From Vibrio penaeicida (GTDB lineage: Bacteria > Pseudomonadota > Gammaproteobacteria > Enterobacterales > Vibrionaceae): a DNA stretch of 64,000 nt. Of the stretch, positions 25,103 through 32,785 are shown one piece after another. The stretch spans positions 1 through 64,000 of the forward strand of contig NZ_JAUYVM010000013.1 of assembly GCF_030689305.1 (NCBI RefSeq). Reading direction: 5' to 3'. The first letter of the stretch is position 1. Every line of letters begins with the position of its first letter. The notes beneath the pieces were generated by a model. The model ran no database searches. It saw only the letters and a program-made list of their open reading frames with translations, and was not told the DNA's origin. The position numbers and the translations under genes were made by a program.

Positions 25103-25390
25103 ATGAGCGAAACACACTTCCTAGTTCACGACGTAAACGATAGCGTGGGCGTAATGGTGGTTGAGAATGTTGTGAAAGGCATGCAAGTCACCGGATACAT
25201 GATGGATACCGATGAAGAGATCGTTTTGACTGCACTGAATGACATTCCCCTTGGTCATAAAATTGCTTTGAGGGATCTTGATGTGGGCGACACCATTATC
25301 AAGTACAACGAAGACATGGGCAAAGTCGTGGAATCTATCTCTGCAGGCGGTCACGCTCACGTTCACAATATTAAAACCAAGCGCTGGTAA
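25103..25390 (+). CDS. suyA: (2R)-sulfolactate sulfo-lyase subunit alpha
   Basis: SAF-domain small subunit (95 residues) of the UxaA/SuyAB family. Seen: HFLVHDVNDSVGVMVVENV, the NDIPLGHKIALRDL motif shared with altronate dehydratase small domains, and the C-terminal SAGGHAHVHNIKTKRW that matches sulfolactate sulfo-lyase SuyA. With SuyB it splits 3-sulfolactate to pyruvate and sulfite. ATG 25103 has AAGGACAGAG upstream; the open frame extends 29 codons further without support. Altronate dehydratase is the alternative, but no uxuronate genes are near and the DHPS operon is. Confidence 0.88.
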   Translation: MSETHFLVHDVNDSVGVMVVENVVKGMQVTGYMMDTDEEIVLTALNDIPLGHKIALRDLDVGDTIIKYNEDMGKVVESISAGGHAHVHNIKTKRW

Positions 25391-25407
25391 TCAAAGGAGT
25401 GATAAAA

Positions 25408-26574
25408 ATGAAACGTAATACATTTATGGGTTATCGTCGCGAAAACGGTCGAGTGGGCGTACGCAACCATGTACTGATTCTTCCGTTGGATGACATTTCA
25501 AACGCAGCGTGTGAATCCGTTGCCAATAACATTAAAGGCACCATCGCGATTCCACACGCATATGGTCGTTTGCAATTCGGTGCCGATCTTGATTTGCATT
25601 TTAGAACCATTATTGGAACGGGTGCGAATCCAAACGTTGCCGCAGTAGTGGTCATTGGTATCGAGCCAGGTTGGACACAGAAGGTAGTGGATGGCATTGC
25701 TGAAACGGGCAAACCAGTAAAAGGGTTTTCGATTGAGCAAAACGGCGACATTAACACTGTGGCTGCGGCGTCTCGTACGGCAAAAGAGTTTGTCCACTAC
25801 GCGACAGCATTAAGCCGAGAGGAGTGCCCAATTAGTGACTTATGGGTCGCTGTGAAATGTGGTGAATCGGATACGACGTCTGGTTTATCTGCTAACCCAA
25901 CTGTGGGTAACTTCATCGACAAGATGAACGAAGCGGGTGCGACAACATGCTTTGGAGAAACGTCGGAAATCACGGGTGCCGAGCAGATTGTTAAAGGTCG
26001 TGCGGCTACGCCAGAGGCCGGTGAGAAGTTTATGAAAACTTGGTCATCCTATAACGAGTTTATTCTGGCAGAGAAAACAAACGACCTTTCTGATTCGCAA
26101 CCGACGAAAGGGAACATCGAAGGTGGCTTAACCACGATTGAAGAGAAAGCGCTCGGTAACGTGCAAAAAATCGGTAAGAAAACACAGTATGTAGACGTGT
26201 TAGAGCCAGCGGAAACACCAGCGAAAGGTCCTGGTTTGTACTTTATGGATACCTCTTCTGCCGCCGCAGAATGTAATACGCTACAAGCCGCTGGTGGTTA
26301 TGCGGTTCACCTATTCCCAACGGGGCAAGGTAACGTTATTGGCAACCCAATTATGCCCGTGCTTAAGATCACCGGAAACCCAAGAACAGTGCGTACAATG
26401 AGCGAACATATTGATCACGATGTGTCTGCAATTTTGCGCCACGAGATGACGTTGGATGAAGCTGGAGATGAATTGATCGAAATGGTCATAGACACAGCAA
26501 ACGGTCGTAATACCTGTGCTGAAGTTCTTGGTCATGTTGAGTTTTCACTCACGAAGTTGTACCGAAGCGCATAG
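25408..26574 (+). CDS. suyB: (2R)-sulfolactate sulfo-lyase subunit beta
   Basis: Large subunit of the UxaA/GarD family (388 residues). Seen: MGYRRENGRVGVRNHVLILP, LDDISNAACESVANNIKGT, PHAYGRLQFGADLDLHFRTI, VAVKCGESDTTSGLSANPTV with the cluster- or metal-binding Cys, and PTKGNIEGGLTTIEEKALGN. These follow SuyB closely and differ from altronate dehydratase. ATG 25408 has AAGGAG eight bases upstream; a GTG at 25399 is in frame. Co-transcribed with suyA (17-base gap) and ended by a strong hairpin at 26598. Confidence 0.88.
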   Translation: MKRNTFMGYRRENGRVGVRNHVLILPLDDISNAACESVANNIKGTIAIPHAYGRLQFGADLDLHFRTIIGTGANPNVAAVVVIGIEPGWTQKVVDGIAETGKPVKGFSIEQNGDINTVAAASRTAKEFVHYATALSREECPISDLWVAVKCGESDTTSGLSANPTVGNFIDKMNEAGATTCFGETSEITGAEQIVKGRAATPEAGEKFMKTWSSYNEFILAEKTNDLSDSQPTKGNIEGGLTTIEEKALGNVQKIGKKTQYVDVLEPAETPAKGPGLYFMDTSSAAAECNTLQAAGGYAVHLFPTGQGNVIGNPIMPVLKITGNPRTVRTMSEHIDHDVSAILRHEMTLDEAGDELIEMVIDTANGRNTCAEVLGHVEFSLTKLYRSA

Positions 26575-26597
26575 CGATTTTCGAATCCACTGTTACT

Positions 26598-26635
26598 CAC
26601 TCCCAAGCCTTTCGTTTCAGAAAGGCTTGGGAGTG
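26598..26635. terminator. 16-bp hairpin after suyB, without T run
   Basis: CACTCCCAAGCCTTTC (26598-26613) pairs perfectly with GAAAGGCTTGGGAGTG (26620-26635) around a six-base loop. There is no U tract on either strand (GCTTGGTTGAGG follows), so it is either a weak or factor-assisted terminator between convergent suyB and gntR, or an mRNA 3' stabiliser. Confidence 0.6.
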
Positions 26636-26714
26636 CTTGGTTGAGGGAGCAAGCGCTCTACAGAAACTACAGAATTGGCAGAGGGATAGCGACGTAATTT
26701 TATCAGGAGTTCTT

Positions 26715-27434
26715 CTAGCTCAGTTCGTTCAAGTAACTATGCTGATCGGTATGGCAGCGCGTGACCCTAAGTTCCACCGCTTCTCCATTCAAAGCGTATG
26801 CCACGCGCTTGGCTTCTAGCAGTGGCGTTCCAGTCTTTATCTCTAGGTGAGTTTCTTCTATTTCGTTTGACAAAACGGCCCTCAGCTTTTCGATCACTTT
26901 AACCACAGACAACCCAAATTCACGCTGGTAAAAGCTATATAGCGTATTGGGAAGTTCATCGGTTAGCGGCATGTTAGCGAACAGCTTTTCTGGCAGAGAG
27001 ATGGTCTCGTATATGACAGGCACACCTTCAAGTGCGCGAGTTCGAGTAATTCGAATAACTTGTTCTTCATCGGATAAATCCAACGATTCACTTTCGAGAA
27101 GAGTGGCAGGGTAGCGATTAAAGTCGAGTATTGTACTTTCAGGAAGGTGACGTTTCCCTTGTAAATCAACCAATCGAAAGAAGTGATAGAGCGGTTGTTC
27201 TTGTGTGTGTTCGGCTACGTAAGTGCCTTTACCTTGCCGACGAACCACCAACTTTTCAGCTGCCAATTCATCGAGGGCCTTCCTTACCGTACCTTGGCTG
27301 ACTTGCAATTCATCCGCTAACTGAAATTCACTGGGTAAAGGACTACCCGGTAACCACACTTTATCGATCAATCTTTGTATCAAAAGCTCTTTTACTTGCA
27401 TGTACAAAGGAAGAAAGTGGGTGGGTTTATTCAT
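26715..27434 (-). CDS. GntR family (HutC/UTRA) transcriptional regulator
   Basis: 239 residues: winged helix at residues 1-70 (PLPSEFQLADELQVSQGTVR, then KLVVRRQGKGTYVA) followed by a UTRA ligand domain (VIRITRTRALEGVPVIYETI, GTPLLEAKRVAYALNGEAVE, RVTRCHTDQHSY). It lies between suyAB (convergent) and the hps operon. The likely effector is a sulfonate of the pathway and the likely operator is the 32-bp palindrome before suyA, because HutC members bind such dyads; both are inferred. The upstream Shine-Dalgarno is weak. Confidence 0.9.
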   Translation of the reverse strand: MNKPTHFLPLYMQVKELLIQRLIDKVWLPGSPLPSEFQLADELQVSQGTVRKALDELAAEKLVVRRQGKGTYVAEHTQEQPLYHFFRLVDLQGKRHLPESTILDFNRYPATLLESESLDLSDEEQVIRITRTRALEGVPVIYETISLPEKLFANMPLTDELPNTLYSFYQREFGLSVVKVIEKLRAVLSNEIEETHLEIKTGTPLLEAKRVAYALNGEAVELRVTRCHTDQHSYLNELS

Positions 27435-27557
27435 GAGATGTGTGCTCTTTACTCGTTCGTTTCTTAAGCTTCATATTAACAATCAAGAGGTAAGCTGTCT
27501 GTAGTGGAATGGAATAAATACAGTGTTTTGGGCTAATTTAGGCGTGATACCAGTTAG

Positions 27558-27588
27558 AAAAATCCCTAGTGGTTTTCTAGGGATTTTT
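27558..27588 (-). terminator. Terminator of the hps operon
   Basis: AAAAATCCCTAG (27558-27569) and CTAGGGATTTTT (27577-27588) form a 12-bp stem with a seven-base loop. U-rich tails result on both strands. It lies 19 bases beyond the stop of the last minus-strand gene (27607), so it ends that operon. Confidence 0.8.
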
Positions 27589-27606
27589 TAGGAGCGGTTT
27601 GTTGCG

Positions 27607-28605
27607 TTAGGCGCTTACATCGAGAATGATTTTGGCTGCTGCGGTTCGGTTGTTATCAAGGTCATCAAAAGCCTGACTTCCCAAACTTAAAGGACGCTCC
27701 TCAATCCACGATAACTCACCCAATGCGCCACGGTGTAAAGCATCTACGGCTGAAATCATATCCAGTTGAGTGTAAGAAAATGAACCCAAAACAGCGACTT
27801 CTTGAAGGGTCATCTTCCGTACATCGAATTCACCAAAGGAATCTTGTAACCCCACATGCATGAAGACACCACCCTGTTTAACTGCTTTCATCCCCGCATT
27901 GCGTGTATGGCTAGAGCCTACTGCATCGACAACCACATCAATACTAGATTCATCAACGGGTTCGTCTTTAGCTGGGTTGTGCAAGTCAGTAATTCCAGAA
28001 ACCCTAGCGGTGTTGAGCCTTTGCGCATTCGTATCACTCAGAACAATGTGTCTTGCACCTTTTAGTTTGAGAAAAAGAGCGCAAAGCAATCCGATGGATC
28101 CGCCACCAATGACCATTGCTGTGCTTTCACTTAACGTCCGGTGCATGTGTTTTTCCACCAGCGCTATGGCGTGTAAAGCCGTCGCTGCGGGTTCGGCTAA
28201 GGCGGCATGTTCTGGTTTCATACCCTCAGGTACTGGAATAAGATTGGTTTCCGGTATCACCGTATATTCTGCAAACGCACCTGGCATTTTTAACCCAATG
28301 GCCGTTCGATTTTCACACAAATTGGTTCTGCCGCTTAAGCAGTCGGCGCACTCCATGCATGTAATCAAAGGGTTAAGGACAACTCGCTTGTTCAAGTACT
28401 TACCATTCATGGCAATACCACAGGCTTCATGCCCAAGAATCAAAGGGGGTACGCGTCTTGGGTCGTGTCCGTGATAAGCGTGCATATCTGAACCGCAAAT
28501 ACCCGCTTTCTCTATTTTCACCAATACCTCGCCTTCCTGCGGGGTAGGCGTGTTTTGCATTTCAAAGGTGACTTCGTTTTTATTGGTATAAACGAGTGCT
28601 TTCAT
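27607..28605 (-). CDS. Zn-dependent alcohol dehydrogenase, hpsO/hpsP-like
   Basis: Medium-chain dehydrogenase/reductase of 332 residues. Seen: catalytic-zinc region KAGICGSDMHAYHGHD and GHEACG, four-Cys structural zinc site CMECADCLSGRTNLC, and Rossmann motif MVIGGGSIGLLCAL. ATG 28605 (product MKALVYTNKNEV) has AAGGA seven bases upstream; the frame is open 18 codons further into the neighbouring SDR gene. Sulfopropanediol operons of Cupriavidus and Ruegeria carry, beside hpsN, two further dehydrogenases (hpsO, hpsP) thought to invert (S)-DHPS to (R)-DHPS through the 2-keto compound; this is probably one of them. Which letter applies is not certain. Confidence 0.85.
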   Translation of the reverse strand: MKALVYTNKNEVTFEMQNTPTPQEGEVLVKIEKAGICGSDMHAYHGHDPRRVPPLILGHEACGIAMNGKYLNKRVVLNPLITCMECADCLSGRTNLCENRTAIGLKMPGAFAEYTVIPETNLIPVPEGMKPEHAALAEPAATALHAIALVEKHMHRTLSESTAMVIGGGSIGLLCALFLKLKGARHIVLSDTNAQRLNTARVSGITDLHNPAKDEPVDESSIDVVVDAVGSSHTRNAGMKAVKQGGVFMHVGLQDSFGEFDVRKMTLQEVAVLGSFSYTQLDMISAVDALHRGALGELSWIEERPLSLGSQAFDDLDNNRTAAAKIILDVSA

Positions 28606-28630
28606 GATTCTATCCTTTTTAAATTCACCG

Positions 28631-29398
28631 TCACTTAGCCGTGAACCCGCCATCCACAAACAAGGTTTGACCCGTTACGTAGTCCGAAGCGTGTGAAGCA
28701 AAAAACAGTATTGGACCATTTAAATCTTCCATTTCACCGTTTCTGCCTATCGCCGTTTGATTGGCGAGTACTTGCAGTTTGTCTGCATCTTCAAACAAAG
28801 GTTGTGTCAATTCACTTGGGAAGAAGCCAGGAGCAATGGCGTTGCATGTGATGCCGTCACTAGACCAAGCTTCTGCCATGGCACGAGTCAGCTGACATAC
28901 GCCGCCTTTAGATGCGCCGTAAGGCGCACTGTTGGCAAACGCACGCTCACTTTGTAGTGAGGCGATATTGATGATTTTTCCGTATCCCTTTTCTTTCATG
29001 TCTGGTACCAAGGCTTTGGCAAGAAAGAAGGGCAATTTTAGGTTGATGTTGAGAGTGCTATCCCAGCTCGTCTCATCAACTTCATCAACGGGTTGGCGCA
29101 AGTTCTGACCTGCAACATTCGCCAAAATATCCGGCGCACCATAGATGGATTTGCACTGCGCAATATGTTGTTCTAACTGGTCAAAGCGTGTTAAATCGCA
29201 ACGAATGTAACTCGCTGTTCCTCCCTCCATCTCGATCTCTGCCACCGTGTCTTTGAGGGGAGAATCACGTCTGCCCATAATGACAACTTTGGCGCCAGCG
29301 GCCGCAAGCGTTTTGGCAAACTGGCGACCGATACCGGAACCGCCGCCAGTGACCAGTGCGACTTGCCCTTCAATAGAGAAATTCGCCAATGTGCTCAT
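28631..29398 (-). CDS. Short-chain dehydrogenase/reductase, hpsO/hpsP-like
   Basis: 255 residues with all classical SDR motifs: cofactor loop VTGGGSGIGRQFA, NVAGQN, catalytic Ser in IINIASLQSE, YGASKG (YxxxK), and the C-terminal SDYVTGQTLFVDGG. The gene overlaps hpsN (TAATG) and is followed 25 bases later by the Zn-dehydrogenase. In DHPS operons an SDR and a Zn-alcohol dehydrogenase accompany hpsN and are thought to interconvert DHPS enantiomers via 1-hydroxy-2-oxopropanesulfonate. That role is carried over from context. Confidence 0.87.
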   Translation of the reverse strand: MSTLANFSIEGQVALVTGGGSGIGRQFAKTLAAAGAKVVIMGRRDSPLKDTVAEIEMEGGTASYIRCDLTRFDQLEQHIAQCKSIYGAPDILANVAGQNLRQPVDEVDETSWDSTLNINLKLPFFLAKALVPDMKEKGYGKIINIASLQSERAFANSAPYGASKGGVCQLTRAMAEAWSSDGITCNAIAPGFFPSELTQPLFEDADKLQVLANQTAIGRNGEMEDLNGPILFFASHASDYVTGQTLFVDGGFTAK

Positions 29399-30702
29399 TA
29401 TTTGTATCCCAACTCAAACTGTTCTTCTGGGAAGTATTTTGCTAACCGAGCATCGCCTGTTCTGGCATGTGCTTCCATACCTTCAAGACGAGAAATACGC
29501 GCAGTAACGGCGGCAACCTCTCGGTTCGCTTCTTCGCTCAAGCGTTGGAACGAACAGATCTTAATGAACTTGCTGACCGACAATCCACCGGTGTACTTCG
29601 CCGCGCCTTTGGTCGGAAGAATGTGGTTAGGCCCTGAGCACTTATCACCAAATGCGACAGTGGATTCCTCTCCTAAGAAAAGTGAGCCGTAGTTCGATAA
29701 GTTTTCTAGCCACCAATCAAGATCGGCAGTTTGAACTTCCAAATGTTCCGAGGCGTATTCGTCACTGATTTGAACCACTTCTTCGCGCGTATCACACACA
29801 ATGACTTCACCATAATCATCCCAAGCGGCAGTCGCAGCTTGTTTGGCTGTGTCTGGCAGATCGGCGATCAGCTCAGGGACTCGCTTCATAACTTGTTCTG
29901 CAAGCGAATCAGACGTTGTAAATAACCAAGCAGGGCTATCGAAGCCATGTTCGGCTTGACCTACCAAGTCAACCGCGACGATTTCAGGGTCTGCTGTTTC
30001 ATCCGCAATCACTGCAATTTCAGACGGACCGGCAAACATGTCGATACCGACTTGACCGTACAGTTGACGCTTAGATTCCGCGACAAACCGATTACCTGGT
30101 CCCACCAATATGTCGGCTTTGTTTCCGGTAAATAAACCATTCGCCATAGACGCGATACCCTGGACGCCGCCTAGCGCTAACATATAATCTGCGCCACACA
30201 GTTTCATGGTGTAGAGCACCGCTGGGTTAATGCCAACCTCTGGTCGAGCTGGAGAGCAAGCCACAACATTCTTTACACCCGCTACTTTGGCGGTGGTGAT
30301 ACTCATGATGGCTGATGCAATGTGAGAGTATCGTCCTCCCGGTACATAACAACCCGCAGTGTTCATTGGGATAAGCTTTTGCCCTGCGTACAGGCCAGGA
30401 GATAGCTCCACTTCGAACTCTTTTAAAGAATCCAGTTGAGCCTCTGCAAATCGTTTTACTCGATCGTAAGCAAATTTGATATCCGCCTTCATCTGATCGG
30501 TGAGTTGCTCTTCGGCCGCTTGAATCGCTTCTTCACCAACAAGGATATCGCCATCCCATTTATCAAACGATTTTGTGAATTCGACGACTTGTTGTTCGCC
30601 GCCTTCTGCAATTTTAGCGAGCATGTCGCTGACGATTCGGCTTGTATCTTGTTCGCCAGTTGAAGCTGTTTTTATCGCCTTTTTCTTATATTGAATTGCC
30701 AT
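29398..30702 (-). CDS. hpsN: Sulfopropanediol 3-dehydrogenase HpsN
   Basis: Histidinol-dehydrogenase-family enzyme (434 residues) that oxidises (R)-2,3-dihydroxypropane-1-sulfonate to (R)-sulfolactate with two NAD+. Seen: GCYVPGGRYSHIASAIM, GVKNVVACSPARPEVGINPA, ALGGVQGIASMANGLF, ADILVGPGNRFVAESKRQLY, IDMFAGPSEIAVIADE, VGQAEHGFDSPAWLF and GPNHILPTKGAAKYTGGLSV. The GGRYSHIAS and YTGGLSV forms match the HpsN branch rather than histidine-pathway HisD. Setting among a TRAP transporter, two dehydrogenases and suyAB supports the role. It heads the enzyme part of the minus-strand operon, after a repeat-containing gap. Confidence 0.92.
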   Translation of the reverse strand: MAIQYKKKAIKTASTGEQDTSRIVSDMLAKIAEGGEQQVVEFTKSFDKWDGDILVGEEAIQAAEEQLTDQMKADIKFAYDRVKRFAEAQLDSLKEFEVELSPGLYAGQKLIPMNTAGCYVPGGRYSHIASAIMSITTAKVAGVKNVVACSPARPEVGINPAVLYTMKLCGADYMLALGGVQGIASMANGLFTGNKADILVGPGNRFVAESKRQLYGQVGIDMFAGPSEIAVIADETADPEIVAVDLVGQAEHGFDSPAWLFTTSDSLAEQVMKRVPELIADLPDTAKQAATAAWDDYGEVIVCDTREEVVQISDEYASEHLEVQTADLDWWLENLSNYGSLFLGEESTVAFGDKCSGPNHILPTKGAAKYTGGLSVSKFIKICSFQRLSEEANREVAAVTARISRLEGMEAHARTGDARLAKYFPEEQFELGYK

Positions 30703-30741
30703 TATTATCTCCTTGGAAATGTGCTTCTTTCAAAAATTTGG

Positions 30742-30773
30742 CGTGCAGAAACCCCTACAGCAATCGCTGCACG
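30742..30773 (-). other. Intercistronic stem-loop before hpsN
   Basis: CGTGCAG (30742-30748) and CTGCACG (30767-30773) form a 7-bp stem with an 18-base loop in the gap between the TRAP permease and hpsN. It may mark mRNA processing or partial termination between transport and enzyme genes. Confidence 0.45.
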
Positions 30774-30786
30774 TTTAAAGCTATTT

Positions 30787-30871
30787 GTTACATGAGTAGT
30801 TCTGTTAAGTGACTAGTTCGGTTACATGACTAGTTCAGTTACATGAATTAATGCGTTATGCGAATCAGTTA
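30787..30871. repeat. Tandem 17-bp repeats between dctM and hpsN
   Basis: Copies with exact 17-base spacing: GTTACATGAGTAGTTCT, GTTAAGTGACTAGTTCG, GTTACATGACTAGTTCA, GTTACATGAATTAATGC and a decayed fifth, GTTATGCGAATCAGTTA, which runs into the last codons of the TRAP permease gene. The first three differ by only a few bases. They fill most of the intercistronic gap of the operon. Confidence 0.92.
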
Positions 30872-32187
30872 AATTGGAGTGCCCATAGTGAAATCTCTGG
30901 AACAAATGCCAAGAGTAAAACCACTAGTAGCATCGACAGTACGTATGGCGCTGCGTATTTAGCCACTTGCAAAACCGGTGTCTGGGTCACGCCTGAAACA
31001 ACAAACAGATTCAACCCTAATGGTGGAGTGATGAATCCGACGCCCAGCGCGGTCACCATCATGATACAAAAGTGAATTTCATCCATGCCGATCGATTGAG
31101 CCAAAGGCAACAAGATAGGGGAAAGCACCACAATATTGGGTGTGGTTTCCATGACGCACCCAGCCAGAATTAGGATTCCAATCATAATCAGCGTTAGGTA
31201 CACCGGATCTTCCGTGATGTTGGTCATCTGAGTCACGAAGCTTTGCGGAATTTCCAATACCGCCAAGGTTTGTGCCAAAGGAAGTGACATCGCAATGATA
31301 GGCAGAATGATTCCATTAATTTTCGCTGAACTGTAAAGCATTTTAGGGAAATCACGCCAAGTAATGGTTCGTTGGTATAAACCGATGCTCAATCCTACGA
31401 GTACTGCAACCGCTGCCGCTTCAGTTGGCGTGAAAATACCGGAATAGATACCGCCAAGAATAATGAAAGGGATCATTAATGCATCGCGTGAGTTATAAAT
31501 AGTCGTAAACCAGTGCTTTAGTGAGAATCCCGTCTTCGAATTTTCGTACCCATTAATGGCATTAAGCACAACATTGGTCGCCATAATAGAAATCATGATG
31601 AGCAAGCCTGGGATAGCAGCAGCCAAAAACAGCGTTGAGGCTGAAATACCCAAAATCAAACCAATAATGATGTAAGCGATAGACGGTGGGATAAGAATAC
31701 CTGTACAGGCACCAGCAGCGACAAGAGCACATGCATACGCTTTTGGGTAACCTCTGTCGACTAAGCGATCAATCGTCATTCGGCCTACGGCGGCCGCACC
31801 AGCGGCATCGGATCCTGATATACAAGCGAAAAAACCACACCCCAAAACGGTTGATGTCCCTAAGCCTGATTTCGCACTGCCCGTTGAGGCTTCTGCAACA
31901 TCCAGCAGTTTATTGGAAAGCCCCGTTCTTACCAGTACGTCGCCCGTTAAAATAAACAATGGTATTGCGATAAGCGCGAAGGCATCAATACCGTCAAATA
32001 ACGACTCACCCACTAGAGAAAGTGGCAGCACATCAGTAAAGACCAACATCGCAATAGAGCCTAAACCCAAAACCACCCAAATTGGTACGGCTAAGAAAAT
32101 CATGACCACCATGGCAATAACAGGACCGTAAACGGCAATGCCATAAGAAGCTGCGGAGGCTTGGTCGAGCAAATAGTAGTTATTCAT
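30865..32187 (-). CDS. TRAP transporter large permease (DctM family)
   Basis: 440 residues with about 12-13 membrane segments. Family features: GCGFFACISGSDAAGAAAVG, the GACTGILIPPSIAYIIIGL loop, GIYSGIFTPTEAAAVAVLVG, and near the end GVGFITPPLGLNLFVVSG. It is the translocation subunit of the sulfonate importer (hpsM-like position in marine DHPS operons). Nine bases after dctQ; separated from hpsN by 162 bases holding a hairpin and a repeat array. Confidence 0.93.
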   Translation of the reverse strand: MNNYYLLDQASAASYGIAVYGPVIAMVVMIFLAVPIWVVLGLGSIAMLVFTDVLPLSLVGESLFDGIDAFALIAIPLFILTGDVLVRTGLSNKLLDVAEASTGSAKSGLGTSTVLGCGFFACISGSDAAGAAAVGRMTIDRLVDRGYPKAYACALVAAGACTGILIPPSIAYIIIGLILGISASTLFLAAAIPGLLIMISIMATNVVLNAINGYENSKTGFSLKHWFTTIYNSRDALMIPFIILGGIYSGIFTPTEAAAVAVLVGLSIGLYQRTITWRDFPKMLYSSAKINGIILPIIAMSLPLAQTLAVLEIPQSFVTQMTNITEDPVYLTLIMIGILILAGCVMETTPNIVVLSPILLPLAQSIGMDEIHFCIMMVTALGVGFITPPLGLNLFVVSGVTQTPVLQVAKYAAPYVLSMLLVVLLLAFVPEISLWALQFN

Positions 32188-32195
32188 TTTTCCTC

Positions 32196-32714
32196 CTAAT
32201 CGATCAAGCGTTCGCCTTGGTATACCTGTCCATTGTTGAGCAGTGCTTTCACATCCCTTCTAATGGATTGAAGCAAGCGCAAAACAATTAAGGTGAAACC
32301 AAAGGGCACAGCGAATAAAAACCAAACTTGGCTGATGCGTAATCCATGGGTCACGGAGCCGTATTCGAGAGACGTTAGTACGGGTCCGATAGAGACGATC
32401 AATGAAATCACTGCAAGCCCCAAAGTAAGAAAGTCGCTGAACAAGTACACGGCAATTTGTGCGCGATTTGGTAAGAACCCAAGCAAAACATCTATGCGTA
32501 TGTGAGCGCGGTTTTTAACCGCAAGTGAAGCGCCTATCCAAGCTAGGTAGATAAAGCAGTATCGAGCGACTTCTTCTCCCCAAATGGAGGAATAACTGAG
32601 CACAAATCGTCTGGTGACTTCAGAGATGATCGTCAGTACGATCATTGAATAGAACATTAGGCAGAGCCATCGTTCTAAATTTTGCTCTATGGTTGAAAAC
32701 CGACTTTGTTGCAT
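32196..32714 (-). CDS. TRAP transporter small permease (DctQ family)
   Basis: 172 residues with four membrane helices (about 18-38, 52-72, 92-115 and 133-153). The SEVTRRFVLSYSSIWGEEVA segment (R(R/Y)F...W.EE) is the DctQ signature. Lies between the binding protein (71-base gap) and the large permease (8-base gap) on the minus strand. Confidence 0.92.
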   Translation of the reverse strand: MQQSRFSTIEQNLERWLCLMFYSMIVLTIISEVTRRFVLSYSSIWGEEVARYCFIYLAWIGASLAVKNRAHIRIDVLLGFLPNRAQIAVYLFSDFLTLGLAVISLIVSIGPVLTSLEYGSVTHGLRISQVWFLFAVPFGFTLIVLRLLQSIRRDVKALLNNGQVYQGERLID

Positions 32715-32785
32715 GTTTTACACCTTGATAAGGGAAACAAAAGAGAAAAAGGGCAGCCGCAAAGTAAACTACGGCTGCCAACGGC

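Noticed and set aside
25103..26574. Altronate dehydratase (UxaA) as the identity of suyAB
   Set aside because: Split small and large subunits, the GGHAHVHNIKTKRW ending and adjacency to hpsN fit sulfolactate lyase; no uronate genes are nearby.
29398..30702. Histidinol dehydrogenase (hisD) of histidine synthesis
   Set aside because: No other his genes are present, and the sequence has the HpsN-type GGRYSHIAS and YTGGLSV segments within a sulfonate operon.
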